8,422 nt of DNA. Origin: Planctomycetota bacterium. GTDB lineage: Bacteria > Planctomycetota > Phycisphaerae > Phycisphaerales > SM1A02. This document shows, piece after piece, positions 1 to 5,409 of the stretch; position 1 is the stretch's first letter; the number at the start of each line of letters is the position of its first letter. A program made the translations under genes and the position numbers. Where the stretch lies: contig JAPUKX010000337.1 of the NCBI GenBank assembly GCA_027295435.1, positions 1 through 8,422 on the forward strand, in the 5' to 3' direction. The notes beneath the pieces were generated by a model. It searched no databases, was not told where the DNA came from, and worked only from the letters and a program-made list of their open reading frames with translations.

Positions 1-2
1 GC

Positions 3-23
3 GGGAGGGCATAAAGCCCTCCC
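3..23. terminator. GC-rich hairpin, possible terminator or repeat end
   Basis: GGGAGGGC at 3-10 pairs perfectly with GCCCTCCC at 16-23 around an ATAAA loop. It could end transcription from an upstream gene outside the window. It lacks a T-run, and the CCCCTAC that follows resembles the dispersed repeat arms at 143-191, so it may equally be the edge of another repeat copy. Confidence 0.3.
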
Positions 24-75
24 CTACGGTTCCAAGCGGAGAGCGTGCTCCGCACGGCAAGGGGGCGAAGCCCCT

Positions 76-260
76 AGAGCCCGACGGGCTCAAACATCTC
101 AGCCCGGGGCGAAGCCCCGGGTCGGGAGGTCCGCAACAACAGAGCCCTGTAGGGGCGACATAACCGTGCGCCATGCCGCCCCTACAGGGCTTACTTGGTT
201 GGTCGCCCCCAACCCCCGGGCGTTGCCCTGGGCTGAGTTCTTGGAGCCCTTCAGGCTCCT
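76..260. repeat. Composite imperfect palindrome (two inverted two-hairpin modules around a central inverted repeat)
   Basis: The left module (about 76-125) carries a GAGCCC-GAC-GGGCTC hairpin, a short spacer ending in CTCAG, and a CCCGGGGC-GAA-GCCCCGGG hairpin. Reading 260 back to 206 on the reverse strand gives the same order: a GGAGCC...GGCTCC hairpin, a spacer ending in CTCAG, and a CCCAGGGC-AAC-GCCCGGG hairpin. Both modules lie about 40 to 92 bases from the centre of the middle repeat (near 167), so the whole 185 bases is symmetric. The reverse-strand module would translate to SAQGNA and ALKG-like peptides. I recall such peptides from spurious proteins of Planctomycetes and Verrucomicrobia, which suggests a dispersed repeat family; that link is recall, not a search result. 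Confidence 0.7.
143..191. repeat. Perfect 15-bp inverted repeat with 19-base spacer
   Basis: Bases 143-157 (AGCCCTGTAGGGGCG) are the exact reverse complement of 177-191, separated by 19 bases. The GTAGGGGCG arm resembles palindromic intergenic repeats found in many bacterial genomes. It sits at the centre of the larger symmetric element at 76-260. It could form a cruciform in DNA or a stable stem-loop in RNA. There is no T-rich tail, so a role as a simple intrinsic terminator is not supported. Confidence 0.8.
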
Positions 261-362
261 CGGGTGCGCATCGCAGAGGCGTCGAAAACAACCCTAAACA
301 CGCACTAGCGGGGCTGAGGGGATAAGAGGGCGACACATCGCACATCCTACTATTAGCCCGAC

Positions 363-2081
363 GTGAAACGCCGACGCTCACAATCCACGCCGCGCGACAA
401 GCTGGGTGGGGTCATCCATACGTACCAGGCGTATGACCCAAAAAGCTTTCCGCCGCCGACCAAGCCGCCTCCGGACATGGTCTCCTCGGCCTTCGATCAT
501 CTGCTCATGTTCGGCTCCACGCGCAACCTCACCGAGGAGGAGCTGGCGCGGGCCGTCCACATCGATCCCAGCCAGATCCGCGGATTCGGCCCCAGCATCG
601 ACGCGCTCATCGCCATGCTCGAAGAGCGCAAGCGCAAGATCCTCGCCACATACGAGACCGAAACGGTGCAGAACGACGCCGCCGCCGCGTACCGTGATCT
701 TGCCCGCAAAATGGATCCGCCCGCGGACCTCGCCGACGCCTTTGCACGAGAAGTAGCCGACGAGCAGGTCCGAGACCTCGAAGCGCTCTGGTACCGCGTC
801 GATGAACGATCGCCCTTCGCCCGCGACCTCCTGCACCTCGTCGAGCGCCACGCCGAGAAGTATCAGGTCGACGAGCTGGCAGCCAAGTATGAGTTCACCG
901 GCGGCGCGCCGCTGACCGTGCCCGAGGCGCTCGCCATCAAGGAGGAGCTGGAAGCGATCGACCGGCTCCTCGAGCAGCTCCGCGAAGCTCGCGAGAATGC
1001 CCAGATCGGCATCATCGATATGGAGGCGCTGGCCGAGTTCGCCGAGCCCGGCGACATCCAACAGCTCCAGGCGCTGGGGCAGCAGATTCAGGACTATCTA
1101 CGTGAGATGGCTGAACGCCAGGGTCTGGAGTTCACCGCCGAGGGATATCAACTCACCCCCAAGGCCTATCGGATCTTCCAATCGAGTCTGCTCCAGGAGA
1201 TTTTCAGCGATCTTCAGGCTGCCCGTAGCGGCCGGCACGTCGGCCCCATCATCGGCGAGGGCGCCGTCGAACTGCCGCGGACCAAGCCCTATGAGTTCGG
1301 CGACTCGCCCGCTCACATGGACATCCCCCAGTCGATGATCAACGCCATGATCCGCACCGGCCCCGGCCTCCCTGTGCGTCTGGGCCCCCAAGACATCGAG
1401 ATCCACCACACCCGCAACACCCCCAAGTGCGCGACCGTCGTCGTGATGGATATGAGCGGGTCGATGCGTTACGACGGCCAATACATCAACGCCAAGCGGA
1501 TGGCCCTCGCCCTGGACGGATTGATTCGCAGCGAATACCCCGGCGACTACCTCCAGATCGTTGAGATGTACACCTTCGCCAAGCCCCGGCATATCTCGGA
1601 GGTCCCGGCCCTGATGCCCAAGCCGGTGACACTGTATGAATCGGTGGTGCGCCTGCGAGCAGACATGAGCGATGAGCGGATCACCGAGTTCGACATCCCC
1701 CAACACTTCACCAACATTCAGCGCAGCTTGCAGGTCGCCCGTCAGTTGCTCACCGCTCAGGACACGCCGAATCGACAGCTCATCCTGATCACCGACGGCC
1801 TGCCCACCGCCCATTTCGAGGCTGAGCAGCTTTACTTGCTCTATCCGCCGCATCCCCGCACCGAAGAGGCCACAATGCGCGAAGCACAACTCGTCGCGCG
1901 CGAAGGCATCACCATCAACGTGTTTCTGTTGCCCAACTGGGGTCAGACGCATGAGGATGTGCAATTCGCTCACCGCATGGTCGAAGCGACCGGCGGCCGG
2001 GTCTTCTTCACCGGCGGGACCGACCTGGACCGCTACGTCGTGTGGGATTACGTCAAGCGCCGCCGAAAGATCATCGGGTAG
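363..2081 (+). CDS. VWA domain-containing protein (COG4867-like)
   Basis: This 572-residue protein ends in a von Willebrand factor A domain, about residues 355-560. The metal-ion-dependent adhesion site is complete: the D-x-S-x-S motif uses D363, S365 and S367, with T450 in TNIQ and D478 in ITDG. It should therefore bind Mg2+ and a partner protein. The N-terminal 350 residues are largely helical and charged, with coiled-coil potential at about 187-215 and a GYQLTPKAYRIF segment near 261. That arrangement reminds me of COG4867 proteins, which often accompany MoxR or magnesium-chelatase-type AAA+ ATPases; no such ATPase is in the window. No signal peptide or membrane segment is seen, so it is probably cytoplasmic. 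The GTG start is the first possible one after the in-frame TAG at 354-356, and no clear ribosome binding site precedes it. ATG at 477 is an alternative, but the intervening residues look like real protein. Substrate and function are unknown. Confidence 0.9.
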   Translation: MKRRRSQSTPRDKLGGVIHTYQAYDPKSFPPPTKPPPDMVSSAFDHLLMFGSTRNLTEEELARAVHIDPSQIRGFGPSIDALIAMLEERKRKILATYETETVQNDAAAAYRDLARKMDPPADLADAFAREVADEQVRDLEALWYRVDERSPFARDLLHLVERHAEKYQVDELAAKYEFTGGAPLTVPEALAIKEELEAIDRLLEQLREARENAQIGIIDMEALAEFAEPGDIQQLQALGQQIQDYLREMAERQGLEFTAEGYQLTPKAYRIFQSSLLQEIFSDLQAARSGRHVGPIIGEGAVELPRTKPYEFGDSPAHMDIPQSMINAMIRTGPGLPVRLGPQDIEIHHTRNTPKCATVVVMDMSGSMRYDGQYINAKRMALALDGLIRSEYPGDYLQIVEMYTFAKPRHISEVPALMPKPVTLYESVVRLRADMSDERITEFDIPQHFTNIQRSLQVARQLLTAQDTPNRQLILITDGLPTAHFEAEQLYLLYPPHPRTEEATMREAQLVAREGITINVFLLPNWGQTHEDVQFAHRMVEATGGRVFFTGGTDLDRYVVWDYVKRRRKIIG

Positions 2082-2132
2082 GCTAGCCGCGCGTGGCAAC
2101 CCGCGGATGGTCCGCCACCAAGCGGATGTCCA

Positions 2133-2163
2133 CCGGGCCGATCCCGATGAAATCGGGTCCCGG
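2133..2163. terminator. Hairpin between convergent genes, candidate bidirectional terminator
   Basis: CCCGAT at 2143-2148 pairs with ATCGGG at 2152-2157 around a GAA loop. The stem extends outward through CCGGG at 2133-2137 with CCCGG at 2159-2163, with an asymmetric bulge. It lies near the middle of the 128-base gap between the stop codons of the VWA gene and the yraN-like gene, about 50 bases from each. Position supports a shared terminator. Neither side has a T-run, so factor-independent termination is uncertain. Confidence 0.35.
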
Positions 2164-2209
2164 CTCGCTCGAATCTCAAACCGTAGATTCCAAGTGTCAA
2201 CCCTCTTTC

Positions 2210-2605
2210 TCAAAACGGCGACTCGAAGGCGCTCGGATAGTGGCGCACCTGCGGCTTCTCACCTCGCGGCCAGACGATCGCCACTGCGTCGAACCGGATC
2301 GGGCGGTCACGAAACCGCGGCATCTTCGCCAGCCGGCTGGCCAGCCGGGCCATGCGGTACTGCTTATCGCGGTTGAATCCGACCTCGGGCGGGGGTTCGG
2401 CGTCGGTGCGGGTCTTGACCTCAACGATCACCAGAGTTTTTCCGTCGGGATCGAGGGCGATGAGATCGGCCTCGTCTTTGCCAAGGGTATAGTTGTGATG
2501 AAGTATTCGGTACCCAGCCCGGCTGAGCCAGCGTGCCGCAAGGCGTTCACCCTTGTCGCCGAGCGTACTTCTTCGAACACTCAGTTTGCGCAGCAGCCGT
2601 ATCAT
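2210..2605 (-). CDS. yraN: YraN / UPF0102 family nuclease-fold protein
   Basis: This is a 131-residue protein of the UPF0102 (YraN) family and has the usual length for it. Near the N-terminus are the conserved G-x-x-GE-x-x-A residues (G16, G19, E20) followed by GYRIL. The core is a PD-(D/E)xK-like nuclease signature: E45 and D47 in EADLIA, then E62 and K64 in VEVKTR. The late RFDAVAI strand is also typical. The family has the fold of Holliday-junction-type and restriction-type endonucleases, but its cellular role is not settled and activity is inferred from residues only. Its ATG overlaps the TGA of the upstream isomerase gene in an ATGA tetramer, so it is very probably the second gene of that transcript and translated by coupling. 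Confidence 0.88.
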   Translation of the reverse strand: MIRLLRKLSVRRSTLGDKGERLAARWLSRAGYRILHHNYTLGKDEADLIALDPDGKTLVIVEVKTRTDAEPPPEVGFNRDKQYRMARLASRLAKMPRFRDRPIRFDAVAIVWPRGEKPQVRHYPSAFESPF

Positions 2606-3867
2606 CGGCCGTAGCGCAGCAGGGCGATGCGATAAAGCCGATCGGCCATATCGTCCAGCTCGTCGTAGATGCCGCGATCAAGCAGTGAGTTCACGTATCG
2701 ATCCCATTCCAGCTTGTTTCGGCGTTTGCGGATATCCTCACCCAGTTGGCGTTGCACCTGCGGATCATCGTAGAGCGTTATGCCCTGCGGCCGGTCCACC
2801 GACACAACGTTGAGCCAGACCGTCGCCGATCCCCGCGTGAACGGCTCGCTGGTTTGGCCGGCGCCGAGGCCGGCCAGGACATCCTTCATCTGCCCGCTGA
2901 CGTCGATGTCGCTGATGCCGCGATCGCCCATCTTGAATGTCTCCCAGACACCGCCGTTGGGAAAGCCGAGCTCATCAGCGATCTCGGCGAACGATTCGCC
3001 CCCGGCCAGCCGATGCATCACCTGCTCGATGAGGTCGGCGTCGTCTTCGGCGTTCAGCCGAATCCTGGCCAAGGTGACGGTCGCGGGCGGGTTGAACTCG
3101 TCGTATCGGCGTTGATATTCGCGCTCGATATCTCGCCATGAGACGATGACGCGAGGCTCGATCTTTCGACGGCGGAGCTCGTTGACGAGGAGCAGCTCTT
3201 CTTGTCTGCGCATGTAATCCTTGAGGGTGCCGTAGCCTTCCTGCCGCAGGCTGGATTCGATGCCGAAGCGCGTGCCGCCGCTGCGTCGGATCACCTCCTC
3301 CTGCCAATTGCGGATCAGCGCGAAGAGCCCCTGTTGTTGCGCGACGGTCAGGGACGCCTCGGCTTCGGCCAGAATCAGCGCGTCTAACACCACGTCACGA
3401 AGCCACGAGGTCACGATGGCCCGGAGAACCACCTCGCGCTGCGTGCCGCTGGTCTGCTCCGCAGCCCGCCGCAAGCGCTCTTCGATCGGTTCAAGAAACT
3501 CGTCTGCGAAGATCGGTCGCCCGTTTACCTCGCCGACCAGACTGTCCACAATGATCCGTTCGCCCGGCCGGGTGAACCTCAACAGCGGCCGAGGAGCCGG
3601 ATCGTCATCTGAGACTGGCTCCGCGACCTCTTCGGAGAGATCGGCGGCGGAAACGGGCGCAGCCGTCGCTTGCGGAGGGTTCTCATTCAAGGCCCGCTGG
3701 GGTTCGCCGGTGGCTGTCCCCTTCGGCTTGGCGAACTCGGCGATGGATACGGAGCGCACGGCCATGCCACGGTCATTTGACTGCGCGCAGCCGACCGCGC
3801 CGATCGAAGCGATCATTCCAATGATCCACGCCCTGATTGCATGCTTGGTCTGGATCGTCGCGATCAT
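2602..3867 (-). CDS. SurA-like peptidyl-prolyl isomerase, probable lipoprotein
   Basis: The chosen ATG at 3867 gives 421 residues; GTG at 3888 would add seven. ATG is preferred because GGGCGGAAA lies just upstream and the N-terminus then reads as a clean signal peptide: basic start, hydrophobic stretch, and AVGC with the cysteine at residue 27, an acceptable if not ideal lipobox. A Pro/Ala/Glu-rich linker runs to about residue 100. A SurA-N-like helical region (about 108-240) opens with VGEVNGRPIFADEFLE. A parvulin-type rotamase domain (about 260-360) shows ATVTLARI, GGESFAEIADE and NGG. The product should act as a periplasmic foldase or chaperone for exported proteins. The rotamase core is divergent, so catalytic activity is less certain than the fold. 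It overlaps the yraN-like gene by four bases and diverges from the DUF1844 gene. Confidence 0.85.
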   Translation of the reverse strand: MIATIQTKHAIRAWIIGMIASIGAVGCAQSNDRGMAVRSVSIAEFAKPKGTATGEPQRALNENPPQATAAPVSAADLSEEVAEPVSDDDPAPRPLLRFTRPGERIIVDSLVGEVNGRPIFADEFLEPIEERLRRAAEQTSGTQREVVLRAIVTSWLRDVVLDALILAEAEASLTVAQQQGLFALIRNWQEEVIRRSGGTRFGIESSLRQEGYGTLKDYMRRQEELLLVNELRRRKIEPRVIVSWRDIEREYQRRYDEFNPPATVTLARIRLNAEDDADLIEQVMHRLAGGESFAEIADELGFPNGGVWETFKMGDRGISDIDVSGQMKDVLAGLGAGQTSEPFTRGSATVWLNVVSVDRPQGITLYDDPQVQRQLGEDIRKRRNKLEWDRYVNSLLDRGIYDELDDMADRLYRIALLRYGR

Positions 3868-3903
3868 GATGAGTTTCCGCCCACGCACCCAGCAGTGCTG
3901 TCG

Positions 3904-3909
3904 ATTGTA
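3904..3909 (-). promoter_or_regulatory. Candidate -10 box for the isomerase-yraN transcript
   Basis: Read on the minus strand these bases are TACAAT, a five-of-six match to the sigma70 -10 consensus. Transcription would begin near 3897, leaving a leader of about 30 bases before the ATG at 3867. The expected -35 position (about 3927-3932) reads CAGAGT, a poor match, and it overlaps the opposing -10 box. Confidence 0.4.
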
Positions 3910-3923
3910 TCGTATCGGCAGGA

Positions 3924-3929
3924 TATACT
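3924..3929 (+). promoter_or_regulatory. Candidate -10 box for the DUF1844 gene
   Basis: TATACT matches the sigma70 -10 consensus at five of six positions. A start site near 3936 gives a leader of about 30 bases before ATG 3967. No good -35 is visible; TTGTAT at 3905-3910 is only 13 bases upstream, and the usual -35 position falls on the opposing minus-strand -10 box. The same hexamer recurs upstream of sdhC. Confidence 0.4.
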
Positions 3930-3966
3930 CTGGCCATCGTTACGCGGCCCCGACCAGAGAATGCCC

Positions 3967-4437
3967 ATGACCCAGGAAGAATCCACCTCCAAGCTGCACG
4001 TTGACACCGATTGGAAGGCCGAGGCCCGGGCGGAGAAGGAGCGCCTGGCTAAGGAAGAGGAGGCCAAGGCCGAGCGTAGTGAACCCCCACGGGCAGGGGA
4101 GCTGCCCAAGGCCGATTTCAAGGCGTTGGTCGGCATGCTGGCGTCGCAGGCGATCCTGGGCCTGGGGGCGATGGGCGATCCCAAGAGCGGACGCGTGGTC
4201 GTGGACCTTCCCGGGGCCCGGTTCAGCATTGACTTGCTAACGATGCTGGAGCAAAGGACCAAAGGGAACCTCACCGATGAAGAGGTAAAGGAGCTGTCGC
4301 AAATCCTAGCGGAGCTGCGCGGCCGATTCGTTCAGATTTCACAGCTGGTCGCTCAGCAGCCGGCCGTGGCGCCTGAGGCTGCCGCTGCCGCGACCGCCGG
4401 CGGCGGGCTTCAGACCCCCCCACCGTCGCCGCCGTAA
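3967..4437 (+). CDS. DUF1844 domain-containing protein
   Basis: The protein is 156 residues from the ATG at 3967, which has AGAGA six bases upstream; ATG at 3961 would add two residues but leaves no spacing for that site. The first 45 residues are highly charged, rich in Lys, Glu, Arg and Ala, and probably a flexible helix. The core, about residues 47-125, matches DUF1844: a F-KALVGMLASQA segment, LGAMGDP, a strand ending in GARFSIDLL, then the hallmark TKGNLTDEE and a final helix containing LRGRF. The last 24 residues are Ala-, Gly- and Pro-rich low-complexity sequence. No signal peptide or membrane span is seen, so it is likely cytoplasmic. The function of the family is unknown. It is divergent from the isomerase gene and upstream of, but probably not co-transcribed with, the sdh operon. 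Confidence 0.85.
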   Translation: MTQEESTSKLHVDTDWKAEARAEKERLAKEEEAKAERSEPPRAGELPKADFKALVGMLASQAILGLGAMGDPKSGRVVVDLPGARFSIDLLTMLEQRTKGNLTDEEVKELSQILAELRGRFVQISQLVAQQPAVAPEAAAAATAGGGLQTPPPSPP

Positions 4438-4467
4438 CCCGCCGCACCACCTCGAAACCCGCTCGCG

Positions 4468-4473
4468 TATACT
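4468..4473 (+). promoter_or_regulatory. Candidate -10 box for the sdhCAB operon
   Basis: TATACT lies 75 bases upstream of the sdhC start and is identical to the candidate -10 box of the DUF1844 gene; both are followed closely by TGG. Transcription would begin near 4480, giving a leader of about 70 bases. No recognisable -35 hexamer lies 16-18 bases upstream, which may mean activator dependence, a different consensus in this organism, or a chance match. Confidence 0.35.
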
Positions 4474-4548
4474 GGCGACCCCGGCATAGCGCACGTTCTC
4501 GCTCGCGCCCGGGCTCAGAGCACTACCCAACCACACCGGGGTATCGTT

Positions 4549-5409
4549 GTGGCTTCCACCATCGCGGGTTTCCTGGATCGACATTACTTCCTGCTTCGCC
4601 GGCTACATTCGCTAACCGGGGTGATTCCGATCGGCGTGTATCTGTTTCCGCATCTGGCGACGAACTCGTCGATTGTGTGGGGGAAGTTCCTCAACGAGTC
4701 GAAGTTGCCGGCTGGGCAATTGGAAAATCTGGGCATTGCCGCCCATGCGGGCGTCGAAACCTTTCAGCACGAGGTGAACTTTATCCACAGCCTGCCCGGG
4801 CTGGTCCTGATCGAGATCGGCCTGTTGTGGCTGCCGATCGCCTACCACGGGCTGTTGGGGATTTACTTCGCCGGCACCGGGCGATCCAACGTCGATCGTT
4901 ACCGCTATCAGGACAACTGGCGTTACACGTTGCAGCGCATCACCGGATACATCGGCGTTCTGTTCATCTTCATACACATCACGTCGCTTCGGTTCGGGTG
5001 GACCTACTGGGGCCTCATGCCGGCTTTTGACCCCCAGGCTGCGGCGTCAAGCACAGCCCAGCACTTTCAGCAGAGCACGCTCGGCACAACATTCATAGCC
5101 GCCTTCTATCTGGTGTGTGTCCTGGCGTTGGTGTACCACTTCGCCAACGGGCTGTGGACCGCGGCGATCACCTGGGGACTCACCGTCAGCGTCCATGCCC
5201 AGCGCCGCTGGGGGTATGTCTGCGGGGCCGTCGGGCTGATGCTGGCCGGGGCGACAATCGCATCGGTGATTGGATTCTCGCGGCTGGATATTGATGCCGC
5301 CAGGCAGATCGAGCAGGTGATGCGCCACGGCCCGGCTGGAGCCGCCAAACATATAGAGCCCGGTGGCTCGGACGTCTTGAGTGCGAGTCCGGACGATCGA
5401 GATCGGTGA
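4549..5409 (+). CDS. sdhC: Succinate dehydrogenase cytochrome b558 subunit
   Basis: This is the membrane anchor of complex II, a five-helix dihaem cytochrome of the Bacillus type that takes electrons from SdhB to quinone. The start RRLHSLTGVIPIGVYLF and the later YHFANGLWTA segment closely resemble Bacillus SdhC. Membrane segments are at about residues 21-42, 80-108, 130-148, 180-213 and 222-243. Histidines H20, H35, H100, H143 and H197 lie in the places of the conserved family histidines, including the haem ligands; H20 and H35 keep the same 15-residue spacing as in Bacillus. At 286 residues it is well over the usual length of about 200: the loop between helices 1 and 2 (about 43-80) is roughly twice as long, and a charged tail of about 40 residues follows helix 5. 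The GTG start has GGGG at 4538-4541. The stop overlaps the sdhA start by four bases. Confidence 0.93.
   Translation: MASTIAGFLDRHYFLLRRLHSLTGVIPIGVYLFPHLATNSSIVWGKFLNESKLPAGQLENLGIAAHAGVETFQHEVNFIHSLPGLVLIEIGLLWLPIAYHGLLGIYFAGTGRSNVDRYRYQDNWRYTLQRITGYIGVLFIFIHITSLRFGWTYWGLMPAFDPQAAASSTAQHFQQSTLGTTFIAAFYLVCVLALVYHFANGLWTAAITWGLTVSVHAQRRWGYVCGAVGLMLAGATIASVIGFSRLDIDAARQIEQVMRHGPAGAAKHIEPGGSDVLSASPDDRDR

Larger units (their letters stand above)
1..362. other. Gene-free, hairpin-dense intergenic region
   Basis: No plausible coding region is visible here, and an in-frame TAG at 354-356 closes the reading frame just before the first gene. The stretch is instead filled with short inverted repeats. 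Stems are visible at 3-10/16-23, 37-41/48-52, 62-66/70-74, 77-82/86-91, 103-110/114-121, 143-157/177-191, 215-221/225-232 (one bulged base) and 243-248/254-259. Bases 262-362 are less structured. No transfer RNA or other recognised RNA gene is apparent, and no protein remnant is evident. The hairpin at 3-23 could terminate an unseen upstream gene, but it has no T-run after it. Confidence 0.75.

Noticed and set aside
1..262. Possible CRISPR array or tRNA-like cluster suggested by the repeated hairpins
   Set aside because: The repeats are not direct, evenly spaced or separated by unique spacers of constant length, and no cloverleaf or CCA end can be drawn.
348..353. TACTAT as a -10 box giving a nearly leaderless VWA transcript
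   Set aside because: It lies only nine bases before the GTG, and no -35 hexamer is found at an acceptable distance; the match may be chance.
378..1061. A 227-codon minus-strand open frame opposite the N-terminal half of the VWA protein
   Set aside because: The product is low-complexity, unlike any family I know, and the plus-strand frame continues through it into the VWA domain.
1098..2213. A 371-codon open frame on the minus strand opposite the VWA gene
   Set aside because: It is antisense to a gene with a clear VWA domain, its product shows no recognisable motif, and long antisense frames are expected in GC-rich coding sequence.
2201..2213. The CCTCTTTCT run near the yraN stop as a terminator tail
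   Set aside because: No stem lies immediately before it on either strand.
3260..3970. A 236-codon plus-strand open frame opposite the isomerase gene
   Set aside because: The product is rich in Arg, Ser and Ala without motifs, while the minus strand encodes a coherent signal peptide and rotamase domain.
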